Shown piece after piece: positions 18,593 through 28,893 of a stretch of 64,000 nucleotides of DNA. The stretch is from NCBI GenBank assembly GCA_903885605.1, contig CAISJD010000097.1:17165-81164 (forward strand), in the 5' to 3' direction. How positions within the stretch are numbered: position 1 is the first letter of the stretch; each line of letters starts with the position of its first letter. Source of the DNA: an uncultured Chthonomonas sp. (GTDB lineage: Bacteria > Armatimonadota > Chthonomonadetes > Chthonomonadales > CAJBBX01). The notes beneath the pieces are model-generated. The model saw only the letters and a list, made by a program, of their open reading frames with translations. It was not told the DNA's origin and did not search any database. Position numbers and translations under genes: made by a program.

Positions 18593-21500
18593 ATGCGCGT
18601 AGGAATAGCCGGCCGCCTTGCCGCCGCCTTTGTGAACTCGAAGCTCACCCCGCTGATCATCATCGCGTCCCTGGCCCTTGGCGGCTTTGCCGTGATGAAG
18701 ACCCCGCGGGAGGAGGAGCCGCAGATCATCGTGCCCATGGCCGACGTGCTGGTGCAGATGCCCGGCGCCACGGCCAAGGACGTGGAGCAGCGCGTCACCA
18801 GCCCCATGGAGAAGCTGATCTGGGAGGTGCCCGGCGTCGAGTACGTCTACTCCACCACCAGCCCCGGCATGGCCATGACCGTGGTGCGCTTCCTGGTGGG
18901 CCAGAACCAGGAGGCGGCGTTCGTGCGGCTTCGCGAGAAGCTCCAGTCGCACTTCGACATCATCCCGCCGGGCGCTTCGTTACCGATCATCAAGCCCCGG
19001 TCCATCGATGACGTGCCGATCCTGGCCCTGACGCTCCACTCGACGCGCTACGACAGCTTCCACCTGCGCCAGATCGCCTCCCGCGTGGAGACGGCCATCA
19101 AGCAGGTAGACGACGTCTCCGAGACCAGCATCATCGGCGGCCGACGCCGCGAGGTGCGCGTGACGCTGGACCGCACGAAGCTCACGGGCTTCGGCCTGAC
19201 GCCGGACGGCGTGGCCATGGCCCTGGGCGTCTCCAACGCGCGATCCGACATCGGCAGCTTCAGCCGCGCCGATGCCGAGATCGCTGTGAAGACCGGCGAC
19301 TTCCTCCGCAGCGCCGACGATGTGGCCTCCGTCGTGGTGGGCGCCGCCGGCGGCCGGCCCATCTACACCCGCGACGTGGCGACGGTCACCGACGGCCCGG
19401 AGGAGCCCACCAACTACGTCCTCTTCGGCAACGGCCCCGCAAGCGTAGGGGCGGGTTTCAAACCCGCTCCCTTGGAGCCCGCCGTCACCATCTCCGTGGC
19501 CAAACGGCAGAGCAAGAACGCCATCATTATCGCGCACGAGGTGCTGGCCAAGGTCGAGTCGCTGAAGGGCCGGATCATCCCCTCCGATGTCACCGTCACG
19601 GAGACCCGCAACTACGGTGAGACCGCAGGCGAGAAGTCGGGCGAGCTGCTCTTCCACATGGGCATCGCCGTCATCTCGGTGACGTTGCTTATCGCCATTG
19701 CCCTGGGCCGCAAGGAGTCCGTGGTGGTGCTGGTGGCCATCCCGGTGACGCTGGCGCTGACGCTGCTGGTCTTCTACCTCTACGGCTACACGCTGAACCG
19801 CATAACGCTCTTTGCGCTCATCTTCTCCATCGGCATCCTCGTCGACGACGCCATCGTGGTGGTCGAGAACATCGTCCGGCACTACCGGATGCCGCTGCAC
19901 GAGCGCAAGGCGCCGCTGGCCGCAGCGATTCACGCCGTAGACGAGGTGGGCAACCCCACCATCCTGGCCACGTTCGCCGTCATCGCGGCCATCCTGCCGC
20001 TGGCCTTCGTGGGCGGGCTCATGGGGCCCTACATGCGGCCCATCCCGGTGGGCGCCTCGGCGGCCATGCTCTTCTCGCTCATCATCGCGTTCGTCGTGAC
20101 GCCCTGGGCGGCGGTCCGGCTGCTCAAGTCGGAGCATGGCGCCGAACATGGCGGCGGGCACAAGGAGGGTGAAGGAGACGACGCCCTGACCCGCATGTAC
20201 CGGTCGATCATGACCCCGTTGCTCCGGAAGCCCGTCGTGCGCTGGTCCTTCTTTGTGGCCGTGCTCGTCATGCTCGGCGGCGCCATGGCTCTGGTCGGCA
20301 TCAAGGCCGTCACCGTTAAGATGCTCCCGTTCGACAACCGGAACGAGTTCCAGATCATGGTGGATATGCCCACCGGCACCAGCCTGGAGCGGACGGCCGC
20401 CGCCACCCGCGCCCTGGCCGACTACGTGGCCACCGTGCCCGAGGTGAAGGACTACCAGCTCTACGTGGGCGCGGCCAGCCCCTTTAACTTCAACGGCCTC
20501 GTGCGCCACTACTTCATGCGGCGCAGCACCTACCAGGCCGACATCCAGGTGAACCTGGTGGGCAAGGGCGAGCGCAAGGCCCAGAGCCACGCCATCGTCA
20601 AGCGGATCCGGCCCGAGATCGCCCGCATCGCGACCCAGTGGGGCGTGCGCGTCAAGGTGGCCGAGGTTCCGCCGGGGCCGCCCGTGCTCCAGACCCTGGT
20701 CGCCGAGGTCTACGGCCCCACCGACGAGGGGCGCGCCCGGGTGGCCAAGCAGGTGCTCGACATCTTCCGCAGCACCGAAGGCGTGACCGACGCGGACTGG
20801 TACATGGACGATGACCAGACCACCGTCGGCTACGTGGTGGACAAGGAGAAGGCGGCTCTCAACGGCGTCGACACCGCTTCCGTAAACCGCACGCTGGCCA
20901 TGGGCCTGGCGGGAGCGCAGGTCGGGCTGGCGCTGGACCCCGCCTCCGCCGAGGATGTGCCGCTGAAGGTGCGCCTGCCGCGGGGCCAACGCAGCGGCCT
21001 GGCCGACCTGGCGCAGCTCAACGTCGCCTCGCGGAGCGGCAGGCTGGTGCCCCTGACGGAGTTGGTGACCGCCAGGCCCATCGCCTCGGACAAGTCGATC
21101 TACCACAAGAACCTGCTGCCCGTGGTCTACGTCACCGGCGACGTGACCGGTCGCCAGGAGAGCCCCGTCTACGCCATCCTGGCCATGAACAAGGCCATCG
21201 ACAAGCTGAACCTGCCCGAGGGCTACAAGCTCAACGTGCTGACCACCCACGTGCCCTTCACGACTGACAAGATCCAGATGAAGTGGGACGGCGAGTGGCA
21301 CATCACCTACGAGGTCTTCCGCGACCTGGGCATCGCCTTCGCCGCCGTCCTGGTGCTTATCTACATCCTCGTGGTGGCCTGGTTCCAGAACTTCAAGACG
21401 CCGCTGGTCATCATGGCGCCCATCCCGCTGACGCTCATCGGCATCCTGCCGGCGCACGCCATGCTGGGCGCCTTCTTCACCGCTACCTCCATGATCGGCT

Positions 21501-21919
21501 TCATCGCCGGCGCGGGCATCATCGTGCGGAACTCCATCATCCTGGTAGACTTCATCGAGCTTCGGCTGAAGCAGGGCATGACGCTGGAGGCCGCCGTCGT
21601 CGATGCCGGCGCTACGCGATTCCGGCCCATGCTGCTCACGGCGGCGGCGGTCATCGTCGGTTCATTCGTCATCCTCTTCGACCCCATCTTCCAGGGCCTC
21701 GCCATCGCGCTCATGGCCGGAGAGGTCGCCTCGACCCTCCTCTCGCGGCTGGCGGTGCCGATCCTCTACTTCATGCAGCGCTCCGGCGAGAAGCAACTGC
21801 ACGAGTGCGCCCCCTATGGCCGCGACGAGCAGGGCCATCCTCTGCCCGAGGGCGTCCGAGACACCTCGGAAGACGACGATGTGATCACCTGCGACCTCCC
21901 CGCCCAGGCCGCGCCCTAG
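18593..21919 (+). CDS. RND-family efflux permease
   Basis: About 1108 residues. ATG 18593 was chosen because AAGGAG (18581-18586) lies six bases upstream. Typical RND layout: N-terminal span ([18 protein letters not shown]), porter domains, first membrane bundle with the proton-relay motif [15 protein letters not shown], second porter half, and a second bundle ending [14 protein letters not shown]. The closest style is the hydrophobe/multidrug class with EEEPQI near the N-terminus rather than heavy-metal CusA. A short palindromic repeat is inserted in frame at about residues 283-296 ([14 protein letters not shown]). Preceded by the adaptor and followed by DUF2892 and TolC genes. Confidence 0.93.
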   Translation: MRVGIAGRLAAAFVNSKLTPLIIIASLALGGFAVMKTPREEEPQIIVPMADVLVQMPGATAKDVEQRVTSPMEKLIWEVPGVEYVYSTTSPGMAMTVVRFLVGQNQEAAFVRLREKLQSHFDIIPPGASLPIIKPRSIDDVPILALTLHSTRYDSFHLRQIASRVETAIKQVDDVSETSIIGGRRREVRVTLDRTKLTGFGLTPDGVAMALGVSNARSDIGSFSRADAEIAVKTGDFLRSADDVASVVVGAAGGRPIYTRDVATVTDGPEEPTNYVLFGNGPASVGAGFKPAPLEPAVTISVAKRQSKNAIIIAHEVLAKVESLKGRIIPSDVTVTETRNYGETAGEKSGELLFHMGIAVISVTLLIAIALGRKESVVVLVAIPVTLALTLLVFYLYGYTLNRITLFALIFSIGILVDDAIVVVENIVRHYRMPLHERKAPLAAAIHAVDEVGNPTILATFAVIAAILPLAFVGGLMGPYMRPIPVGASAAMLFSLIIAFVVTPWAAVRLLKSEHGAEHGGGHKEGEGDDALTRMYRSIMTPLLRKPVVRWSFFVAVLVMLGGAMALVGIKAVTVKMLPFDNRNEFQIMVDMPTGTSLERTAAATRALADYVATVPEVKDYQLYVGAASPFNFNGLVRHYFMRRSTYQADIQVNLVGKGERKAQSHAIVKRIRPEIARIATQWGVRVKVAEVPPGPPVLQTLVAEVYGPTDEGRARVAKQVLDIFRSTEGVTDADWYMDDDQTTVGYVVDKEKAALNGVDTASVNRTLAMGLAGAQVGLALDPASAEDVPLKVRLPRGQRSGLADLAQLNVASRSGRLVPLTELVTARPIASDKSIYHKNLLPVVYVTGDVTGRQESPVYAILAMNKAIDKLNLPEGYKLNVLTTHVPFTTDKIQMKWDGEWHITYEVFRDLGIAFAAVLVLIYILVVAWFQNFKTPLVIMAPIPLTLIGILPAHAMLGAFFTATSMIGFIAGAGIIVRNSIILVDFIELRLKQGMTLEAAVVDAGATRFRPMLLTAAAVIVGSFVILFDPIFQGLAIALMAGEVASTLLSRLAVPILYFMQRSGEKQLHECAPYGRDEQGHPLPEGVRDTSEDDDVITCDLPAQAAP
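19445..19470. repeat. Small palindromic repeat embedded in the RND coding sequence
   Basis: GCGGGTTT (19451-19458) and AAACCCGC (19460-19467) form a perfect 8-bp palindrome around one base; G-C and G-T pairs extend it outward to 11 bp. Translated, it gives VGAGFKPAP, a peptide I recognise as recurring in unrelated proteins of environmental genomes, where it derives from a dispersed palindromic DNA repeat. It keeps the reading frame and lies between [10 protein letters not shown] and AVTISVAK, conserved flanks in RND pumps. Confidence 0.7.
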
Positions 21920-21945
21920 GCCCGTAACTCAAGGAGAACCAAGCC

Positions 21946-22161
21946 ATGACCATTGACAGATACCTTCGACTGATCGCCGGCGCCTTCATCATGGGCACCG
22001 TGGCCCTCGGCCACTTCGTGAACCCCTGGTGGTACGCCTTCACCGCGTTCGTGGGGCTCAACCTCTTCCAGTCGGCCTTCACCAACTGGTGCCCCATGAT
22101 GACCATGCTCGCCAGGGCGGGCGTGCCTGCCACGGCGCCCACGTCCTGCGACAAGCCGTAG
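21946..22161 (+). CDS. DUF2892 (YgaP-like) small membrane protein
   Basis: 71 residues with AAGGAG upstream. Two hydrophobic segments (LIAGAFIMGTVALGHFV and WYAFTAFVGLNLFQSAF) are followed by NWCPMMTML, the usual DUF2892 ending, plus a second cysteine near the C-terminus. In YgaP this domain anchors a rhodanese; stand-alone copies are frequent near metal and sulfur genes. Its place between an RND pump and its channel suggests an accessory membrane role, not demonstrated. Confidence 0.8.
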   Translation: MTIDRYLRLIAGAFIMGTVALGHFVNPWWYAFTAFVGLNLFQSAFTNWCPMMTMLARAGVPATAPTSCDKP

Positions 22162-22185
22162 CGCAACCCGGCAAGGAGGTCGATC

Positions 22186-23556
22186 ATGAACTTCATCGCA
22201 ACAGCTGGAGCGCTGCTGGCCGGTGCGGCGGGCCTGGCGCAAGCCCAGGGCGTGCCCACCGGCACGGGCGCCCCTGCCCGCGTCTCCACCACCACCCCGC
22301 CGCGCTCGACGCCCGCCGCCCTGAAGGTGACGCCGGCCGAGGCCACGGCCCTGGCCCTGAAGAACAGCCGGGCCCTGCGCTCCGCGGCCCAGGCCTTGGA
22401 GGGCGCCCTGGCCGGAGCCGACGAGGCCCGCGCCTCGGCCAAGCCCTCGCTGGGCGCCGTCGGAACCGTGGCGCGCATGGACAAGGAGCTGTCGGCCACG
22501 CTGCCCGGCATGGGGGACATCCTCCTGAACCGGGAGAACCAGGCCAACGTCGCCCTGCAGGCTATGCTGCCCATCGACATCACGGGGATGATACGCACGG
22601 CAGTCAAGGCCTCCGACCTGCAGGTGGCCATGGCCCGGCTCGGGGTGGAGCAGGCGCGCCTGGGCGTGGTCCTGGCCGTTCGGACCGCCTACTACGACGT
22701 GCTCCGCGCCCGCGCCTTCGCCGAGGTCGCCGAGGCCGCGCTGAAGAACGCCCGGGAGCGGGCGAACATAGCCGATGCCTACGAGAAGGCCGGCACAGGC
22801 ACCAAGTTCGACGTGCTGCGCGCCGAAACCGAGGTCGCCAACGTCGCCCAGTCCGCGCTCATGGCCGCCAACGGCGTGAAGCTGGCCACGGCGGCGCTCA
22901 ACCACGCCCTGGGCATCGACCAGAACACGCCCACCGAGACGGTGGAGGCGCCGGACGCATCGGCCGCGCCGGACCTGCCCGCCGCACTGGAGCAGGCCTA
23001 TGCCAAGCGGCCCGAGCCGGCCCAGGCCGAGGCCGGCATCCGCGCCGCCGAGCTGGGCATCCGGCTGGCCCAGCGTAGCGCCCTGCCGACCCTGGGCGTG
23101 AGCTGGACCGGCCGCTACACCCCCGACGACGCCGGCCTGGCCCCGCAGAAGACCAGCTGGATGGCCGCCGCGCAGGTCAACCTGCCGCTCTTCGACCAGG
23201 GCCTGGCGAAGGCCCGCGTACGGAAGGCGAAGTCCGACGTGGAGGCGGCCGCCAACGGCAAGCAGCAGCTCCTCGACGGCATCGCGCTGCAGGTGCGGCA
23301 GGCGCACCTGGACCTGGCCAACGCCGGCGAGCGGCTGACCGTCACGGCCGCGGCGCTGCAGCAGGCCGAGGAGCAGTACCGCCTGTCGCAGGTACGGTTC
23401 GAGACCGGCGTCACGCAGATGCCCGGCGCGTCGCCCCTGCTCGAGGTGAGCGACGCCCAGACCGCGCTGACCCAGGCCCGCACCAACCACCTGGCCGCCC
23501 GGTATGACATCCTCACCGCCCGCGCAAGGCTCGACGCGGCCATCGGCGCCGGGTAG
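22186..23556 (+). CDS. TolC-family outer-membrane efflux channel
   Basis: About 456 residues with AAGGAGG before the ATG and a signal peptide (AGALLAGAAGLAQAQG). The mature part shows two long helical repeats typical of OEP/TolC (TPAEATALALKNSRALRSAAQ ... AYYDVLRARAFAEVAEAAL; then YTPDDAGL and RLDAAIGAG at the end). It would form the trimeric outer-membrane duct of the tripartite pump and closes the operon before a strong hairpin. Confidence 0.92.
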   Translation: MNFIATAGALLAGAAGLAQAQGVPTGTGAPARVSTTTPPRSTPAALKVTPAEATALALKNSRALRSAAQALEGALAGADEARASAKPSLGAVGTVARMDKELSATLPGMGDILLNRENQANVALQAMLPIDITGMIRTAVKASDLQVAMARLGVEQARLGVVLAVRTAYYDVLRARAFAEVAEAALKNARERANIADAYEKAGTGTKFDVLRAETEVANVAQSALMAANGVKLATAALNHALGIDQNTPTETVEAPDASAAPDLPAALEQAYAKRPEPAQAEAGIRAAELGIRLAQRSALPTLGVSWTGRYTPDDAGLAPQKTSWMAAAQVNLPLFDQGLAKARVRKAKSDVEAAANGKQQLLDGIALQVRQAHLDLANAGERLTVTAAALQQAEEQYRLSQVRFETGVTQMPGASPLLEVSDAQTALTQARTNHLAARYDILTARARLDAAIGAG

Positions 23557-23570
23557 AGCCGATCATGAGA

Positions 23571-23613
23571 GACGGGCACGGACCGTCGACGTACCATCGG
23601 GTCCGTGCCCGTC
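23571..23613 (+). terminator. Hairpin terminator of the efflux operon
   Basis: Perfect 14-bp stem GACGGGCACGGACC / GGTCCGTGCCCGTC with a 15-base loop, 14 bases after the tolC-like stop. No T-run follows, so termination may need factors. Confidence 0.65.
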
Positions 23614-23675
23614 CGCTTCACCTGCCGCCGGCTGCAGGGCCCTCGGAACGCAGCCCTGCTGCGAACCGGGGCGCC

Positions 23676-24062
23676 CTATCGCGTCGGTGTAACCGATGCC
23701 GAACTGGTGCCGAACCGGAGCTCGTCGAACTGGCAGGGAACGCCCCCACCGAAGTCGCAGTCGATGAATGCGCCAAGGCCGTCATCGCTCCTGACCGCAT
23801 CGGGAGTGGCCGGCAGCGACGGCCCGAGCGGGGGATTGATGAAGAGCCCTATCTTGTCAGGACCGCTTCGGCACGTGATCCGGACGACCATGAGGTAGGT
23901 GTGGTTTGGCTCGGCGGCGATATTGCCGGCCACCCAGCCGCTTCCGCCACTGTGCGAGATGCCGAACCGCTGACCACCCCCGGCGCCGATGACGATGCGG
24001 CCTCCTATCTCAAGGCAGATGCACCCGTTGTAGCCACCCAGAGCGGCAAGAGGATGGGACAC
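23676..24062 (-). pseudogene. C-terminal fragment of a secreted lectin-like (LamG/concanavalin-type) protein
   Basis: The 128-residue reading frame lacks a signal peptide and looks like the second half of a beta-sandwich domain: RIVIGAGGGQRFGIS, NHTYLMVVRITCRSGPDKI, LFINPPLG and FDELRFGTSSASVTP, a wording typical of the C-terminal domains of large secreted proteins. No continuation is visible upstream on the minus strand (24063-24217 holds nothing recognisable). I read it as a truncated remnant; a very small secreted protein with an unusual start is less likely. Confidence 0.45.
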
Positions 24063-24217
24063 ATTCGGCCACTAGGGTGATGTACCCCACGGTGGCGCGC
24101 CGTTCTGCCGAGCGCAGGTCTTCCGTTCGCCTGCCGCCGGAGGTCCGAGGGTTGCCCGCCAACGGCAACACCCGTTCGCCCGACTGTGGGCAGCCTCGCC
24201 GCAGCCAGGCGGACCGG

Positions 24218-25786
24218 TCATTGCTTGGAGACCACCAGCGCCCAGTCCTGGTCGTCCGGCGTATGCAGATCAACGTTGGCCGATGCCGGAACACTGAAGG
24301 CGGACGACAGAGTGCCGGTCCGAGGGTCGAACCACCGGCCGGTAAGGGGCCTACTCGATGCCGCTTTGGACAGATCCAGAGTCAGCGTCCCTCCGTGCAT
24401 CGCGTAGACCAGGTAGTCAGAGCCCGGCGATGCGAGGCACCACGCCGGCCCGGACGTCGAGGCGGCGATGTCGCACGGGACCATGCGCGGCAGAATCGGC
24501 CCCAGGCGCTCTCGCAGCATTCTGTACGTAGGAAGCACGAAGTCGACTTCCGCCGGCTTCACGTACGCCGGTGGATCGACGTGTCCAGGGTACTCAATCT
24601 GCCCCCGTACGAGCAGGCTGCCGCCGGCCATCAGGAACGCCCAGGAGTCCTGCCTGGTCGCCACCAGCGCATCGATGAGCGCCTTCCTGGGGTGTCGGTC
24701 GCGTACATGCCGGACCTTCTCGTAGAACCGCTGCGTCGAGGTCTCCGCCGTCTGGCCCGTGCCGCACTCGGTGTCTCGTCCGGGCGTCTCGGCGCCGCCC
24801 TTCATCGCGTTCACTGTGCCGTCGCGCCGAACCCACCAGCAGCGCATGTCGATGACATCAACGGCAGGGCCCCGCACCGGGTCGGCCAAGATGGCGTCCG
24901 TAACGTCCTTGGTGGCGCCGACTCCGATGCACACGTGCTTGCCCGTGCGGCGCTGCCAGTCGAGCACCGCATCGACATAGAACCGCGCAAACTCGATCGG
25001 GCCGGTGAACTCCTGGCCGATGAGGAACACCACGTTCCGGTTGCCGCCGAGGACGTCCAGGCACTTGGCAATGTAGAGCCGGTGCAGGCGCGCCCGCTCG
25101 GCGTGGGACACATCGTAGAAGGAGTTGGCCGCCGGGATCACGTCGGGCATTCGCACGTCCTGGATGCAGTTTCCCGGCCGCCAAGGGAAGTCGACGTAGT
25201 GGGTCTGTTGCTCCAGCAGTGCGTGCTGCATGTAGGGCTTGAACAGCAGGACCGTGCCCTTGGCGTCGCACAGGTCGGCGAAGCGCTTGAGGCGTGCGAA
25301 GTACCAGTCGTTGAACCGGGTGAGGTCGTACTTGGGCAGCCCATCGGCCGCTTGTCCAGACCGGCCGCGGGCCCACGGTTGCTCCAAGAACGGAGGGCGG
25401 CACTCCGGCGTGGTACGGGCTTCCACGTCATGGCGGTCGCGTCGGCGATCGTACCAGAGTCCGAAGTTGTGCTCGAACCCCGGGTACCCGTACAGCAGCA
25501 TGTTGTCGGTCAGCCGATCAAGATCCTCCGTACGGTTGGGGCGCACGTCGCCCAGGCTGTCGCTGACGGACCGGCGCGTGATGTTCGGTCTCTGCCCGTC
25601 GCGCCACCAGCCGTTGTGCTGTACCCAGCCCCAGACCGCCTGCCCGCGCCAGACGATCCAGCCGTTCTGAACGAGCCGATCCGCCGGCGCTCCGCCTGAA
25701 GACAGATCTGCGGTAGCCGACAGAACCACTGCGCAGGCCATGATGAGCCACGGCAGGCATGAGACTACGCCGAGAACCGGTCTCAT
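24218..25786 (-). CDS. Secreted glycosidase-like protein with collagen-binding-type C-terminal domain
   Basis: About 522 residues from ATG 25786, with a signal peptide (LGVVSCLPWLIMACAVVLSA). A TIM-barrel-like centre carries RFNDWYFARLKRFADLCDAKG, NVVFLIGQEFTGP and VDVIDMRCWW. The last 80 residues (WCLASPGSDYLVYAMHGG ... WFDPRTGTLS) match the putative collagen-binding domain (PF12904) often fused to glycosidase-like barrels of the DUF4038 type. The start overlaps the stop of the upstream gene (ATGA), so the two are co-translated. Substrate unknown. Confidence 0.7.
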   Translation of the reverse strand: MRPVLGVVSCLPWLIMACAVVLSATADLSSGGAPADRLVQNGWIVWRGQAVWGWVQHNGWWRDGQRPNITRRSVSDSLGDVRPNRTEDLDRLTDNMLLYGYPGFEHNFGLWYDRRRDRHDVEARTTPECRPPFLEQPWARGRSGQAADGLPKYDLTRFNDWYFARLKRFADLCDAKGTVLLFKPYMQHALLEQQTHYVDFPWRPGNCIQDVRMPDVIPAANSFYDVSHAERARLHRLYIAKCLDVLGGNRNVVFLIGQEFTGPIEFARFYVDAVLDWQRRTGKHVCIGVGATKDVTDAILADPVRGPAVDVIDMRCWWVRRDGTVNAMKGGAETPGRDTECGTGQTAETSTQRFYEKVRHVRDRHPRKALIDALVATRQDSWAFLMAGGSLLVRGQIEYPGHVDPPAYVKPAEVDFVLPTYRMLRERLGPILPRMVPCDIAASTSGPAWCLASPGSDYLVYAMHGGTLTLDLSKAASSRPLTGRWFDPRTGTLSSAFSVPASANVDLHTPDDQDWALVVSKQ

Positions 25787-28527
25787 CTCACCGTTCCGCC
25801 GCGCGGGGCCGAGAGCCGCAGCACGGCCTGCCCGGCGAACGGCGCCGTCACGGTGCGCTTGCCTCCCCCGGCCAGCGTCTCGCCCGGCTGACGTACACCC
25901 GTGAGCGGACAGATCCACTCGACCTGCAGCGCTCCAGAGGCCGCCGTCAGGTCGACCGTCGCCTGGCCTCCAACGGGCAGGTAGGCGAGGTACTCGGCGC
26001 CGGGGCGGGCGAGGCAGTAACCCGTCGAACTCAGGTCGCCGCGGGGAGCCAGCGCCGCCAGGTCGATGCGGTCGGCCAGCGCGCGGGCGTGTCCCATGGC
26101 CGCTCGCACCTCCACCCACCGGGCGCGCCTCGACGGCGAATCGAGCAGGTCGCCCCGGTACTCATCCATGAACAGGGGGTTGTGGCCCCGCATTACGGCC
26201 TTCCAGACCCAGTCGACGCTGCCGCCGATGCCCCAAATGTGGTCGGTATCCAGCAGGCTCGGCCGGTTGGCCGTCCAGGCCGGCGGATCGTCGCCGAAGC
26301 CGTCGTTCCTGCCCGGCGAGACCCAGTCCGCCGTGCTGTCCAGCATGCTCGCGAGCCGTTCGGCGCCGTGGCCGGTGAGGCCGATGGGGTGCTTCTTACG
26401 TTTCGTGCGCTCGGCATCGCGAACCGTCGTGATGACCCACCGGTCCCAGTACTTGCTCCCACCCTCGTTGATGACCTCGTAGAGCACGTTGTCCAGGTCG
26501 CCGACAGTATCGACTACCTTCCGGATGTAGGCCGCTTGGACCCGGTTGGCCTCCGGCACGGCCAGCGTGTGCACTTCCGCCGTGACATCGTTGCCGTCGG
26601 TGTCGCCGCCGATGCCGTTGATGTTGTTCGCCCGGTTCAGCGGGTGCGATTGCCACGGCCAGCCGTCGGGCGCCGCTCCGCGTCCGCGCCCGCCATGCAT
26701 CATCGCCCATCCCTCGAAGAGCATCACCGAGACGTAGATGCCGCGCTTGCCCGCAGCCTGCACCCGAGACCGAAGCCGCGCGAAGTAGGCCGGGTTGTGC
26801 TTGCTCAGGTCGAACCTCGGCTTGCCGTCCAGCGCATTGCCCGGGCCGGTGCGCAGCCATGGCTGGGGTGCCGCCCTGTGGACGTAGGTCTTGCCGATCG
26901 GGCCGTTGGCCCGCGAGTCGTAGGTCGTGGAGTCCCACGCCCACAGGCGAATGAAGTTGTGCCCGTTCGCCTGGAGCAGGTCGAGGTAGGCGCCGAAGTC
27001 GAACGGGCCAGGCGGGTCGTCGCGGCCCATGTCGACCAGATTGTTCCAGGTATGCGAGCCGGTGAGGAGGAGGGCTCGGGGCATGCCGTTGGGGCCGGGC
27101 GAGCCGTCGGTGAAGTACCGCGGGTTGGCTGGATGCACGCGCAGCGGGCCACTGGCCGGCCTTGCGGGCGGCGCCACCGTCAGCACCACGCGTGCATACC
27201 GGGTGAGGGGAGGTGACCCCTTGTCGGTGACCGAGACGACGAGGTGGAGCGTCTGGGGCAAGGCGGTCTGGGGCGCCCTGAACGAGACGCGAGGCGTCGC
27301 GGAGCCCTTGAGCTCCGGCATGGGACCCGGGACGGAGCCGGCCTCCGGATAGAAAGACCACTCGAAGGAGAGGCCCTGCCCATCGGGGTCGGCCGATCGG
27401 CTCGCGTCCAGCGTCACCATCGAGCCCGGCGTTGCGTCCCGGCGCAGCGGGCCCGTCACGCGCACGACCGGCGGGTGGTTGGCGCCGCGGTAGTCGGCGA
27501 CGCACCAGTCCATGCGGGCGCGAAAGTCGTTCTGCAGGTGGACCGCCCATCGTTTCAGCGAGTTCTCGCGGTGCGTCGAGCCCTGCCATGCGTCGGCCTG
27601 GTTGGCGAAGTAGTAGGGGCGGCCCGCGTGCGTCTCGTTGCGGCCGTACCGGCCGGCCCAGCTTCCCCACGTCGGCTGTTCGGGATCGTTCATGCCCGTG
27701 GGGATCACGTAGATGAACATCATCGAGTCGCCCTCCTTCTGGGCAGGGCCCGTGTTGGTGGGGTACAGCGCTCCCAGCGGCCCGTGCCCGGTCAGCACGT
27801 CCCTGCGGAGGTCGAACCCGCCGGCGGTGGCCGTGATCGGCGAGAATCGGTGGTACCAGCGGCGGCCATCCAGTTCCGGACGGAGGGTATCTACCCAGAT
27901 CGGGAAGGGCGGGCCGATCCTGGTGGTGTGGTCGCCGAACTGGTCGTCGCCGCTGATCCTCAGCCGGCTCTTGAACGCGGCATAGCCCGCCTGCCCGCGC
28001 TCGGCGAGCACCCGGTCGAGCGCGCGCTTCAGGCTGCTGGGGTCCGAGCCGAAGTCGGTACCCCAGTTCATGAACCAGACCGGCCTCGGGTCGGGCGCGT
28101 CCACGGCCGCCAGGATGAGGCGCACTCCTGCGTCCGAGTCTGCCGTTCCCGAGACCGTGCGGCGCAGCAGTTCGGCCGGTTTCGGGTAGCAGCGGTCATG
28201 CGTCACCAGGCGGCCGTAGCACTGCCCGTAGGCCTCGACCATGCGCCGCACGATCGCGGGCCCCGTGCGCTCCCTGTTGCGGTTCTCGCCGTCACGCGCG
28301 GCGCGGCGGTTGGCGATGATCCCCTCGACGTCCCACTCGTTGGTATAGAGCAGGAACCGCACCAGCGACTGCTCGTCGTCCGGGTCGCCTCCGGCATCGG
28401 TCTCGACGATGACGCGTAACCGGCCCGGTTCAGACGCCGGCCCCGCCGCAGCCGCCTCGACGCCGGACCCACACGACCCAACCACGCATGCCAGAAGCGT
28501 CGCAAACAGCCGGCCCAAGCCCTGCAT
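25783..28527 (-). CDS. Fusion: DUF1593 nucleoside-hydrolase-like domain + glycosidase-like barrel + collagen-binding-type domain
   Basis: About 914 residues from ATG 28527, preceded by AGGGGG; an in-frame start 13 codons earlier is possible. The signal segment GRLFATLLACVVGSCGSG could be a lipoprotein signal. Residues about 30-270 are DUF1593/Sde182-like (RVIVETDAGGDPDDEQSLVRF with the Asp cluster of nucleoside-hydrolase folds). A beta domain follows (PVVRVTGPLRRDATPGSMV ... DASRSADPDGQGLSFEWSF). Residues about 470-830 are a second barrel (FIRLWAWDSTTYDSR, YEVINEGGSKYWDRW), with a PF12904-like end. It looks like two enzymes joined. Probably a secreted glycan-degrading protein. Confidence 0.75.
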   Translation of the reverse strand: MQGLGRLFATLLACVVGSCGSGVEAAAAGPASEPGRLRVIVETDAGGDPDDEQSLVRFLLYTNEWDVEGIIANRRAARDGENRNRERTGPAIVRRMVEAYGQCYGRLVTHDRCYPKPAELLRRTVSGTADSDAGVRLILAAVDAPDPRPVWFMNWGTDFGSDPSSLKRALDRVLAERGQAGYAAFKSRLRISGDDQFGDHTTRIGPPFPIWVDTLRPELDGRRWYHRFSPITATAGGFDLRRDVLTGHGPLGALYPTNTGPAQKEGDSMMFIYVIPTGMNDPEQPTWGSWAGRYGRNETHAGRPYYFANQADAWQGSTHRENSLKRWAVHLQNDFRARMDWCVADYRGANHPPVVRVTGPLRRDATPGSMVTLDASRSADPDGQGLSFEWSFYPEAGSVPGPMPELKGSATPRVSFRAPQTALPQTLHLVVSVTDKGSPPLTRYARVVLTVAPPARPASGPLRVHPANPRYFTDGSPGPNGMPRALLLTGSHTWNNLVDMGRDDPPGPFDFGAYLDLLQANGHNFIRLWAWDSTTYDSRANGPIGKTYVHRAAPQPWLRTGPGNALDGKPRFDLSKHNPAYFARLRSRVQAAGKRGIYVSVMLFEGWAMMHGGRGRGAAPDGWPWQSHPLNRANNINGIGGDTDGNDVTAEVHTLAVPEANRVQAAYIRKVVDTVGDLDNVLYEVINEGGSKYWDRWVITTVRDAERTKRKKHPIGLTGHGAERLASMLDSTADWVSPGRNDGFGDDPPAWTANRPSLLDTDHIWGIGGSVDWVWKAVMRGHNPLFMDEYRGDLLDSPSRRARWVEVRAAMGHARALADRIDLAALAPRGDLSSTGYCLARPGAEYLAYLPVGGQATVDLTAASGALQVEWICPLTGVRQPGETLAGGGKRTVTAPFAGQAVLRLSAPRGGTVR

Positions 28528-28831
28528 ATCGCCCCCTTTGGCGCCGAGCGTGCGCCCGAGCCGCATCCGGCCATCGCTACTAGACGGCGATCGCCACAGC
28601 TACCGCCGCCGCCTCCGGAACCCGAGCGCCAGTCCAGGCCTGCATGCGTCTGCTCCCGTCCACGCCCACGGGCCGGCGCCGTCCCGCATCCAACCACGCC
28701 TGAGTCTCTCGGCGGGCCTATCGTGAGCGCGTCCATGGACCAGATTCCAGAAGCGCCGGCGAACTCCTGCGTGCCGGGATTGGGAAAAAGACAAGTAGTG
28801 TGTGCCAAGCATGGATCCAGCGCACGTGCAA

Positions 28832-28861
28832 GCGGCCCCCGCCCGGATGGGCGGGGGCCGC
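28832..28861 (-). terminator. Strong hairpin downstream of the DUF2202 gene
   Basis: GCGGCCCCCGCCC / GGGCGGGGGCCGC, a perfect 13-bp stem with a 4-base loop, 32 bases beyond the stop of the minus-strand ferritin-like gene. No U-tract on that strand. The rest of 28528-28893 holds no gene that I can support. Confidence 0.7.
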
Positions 28862-28893
28862 GACGGCCGGCGAGGGTCGCACCTGAGCCGATG

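Noticed and set aside
28528..28831. Sigma-54-type promoter (TGGCAC ... TTGT) on the minus strand near 28790
   Set aside because: The spacing is seven bases instead of five and the -12 lacks TTGC.
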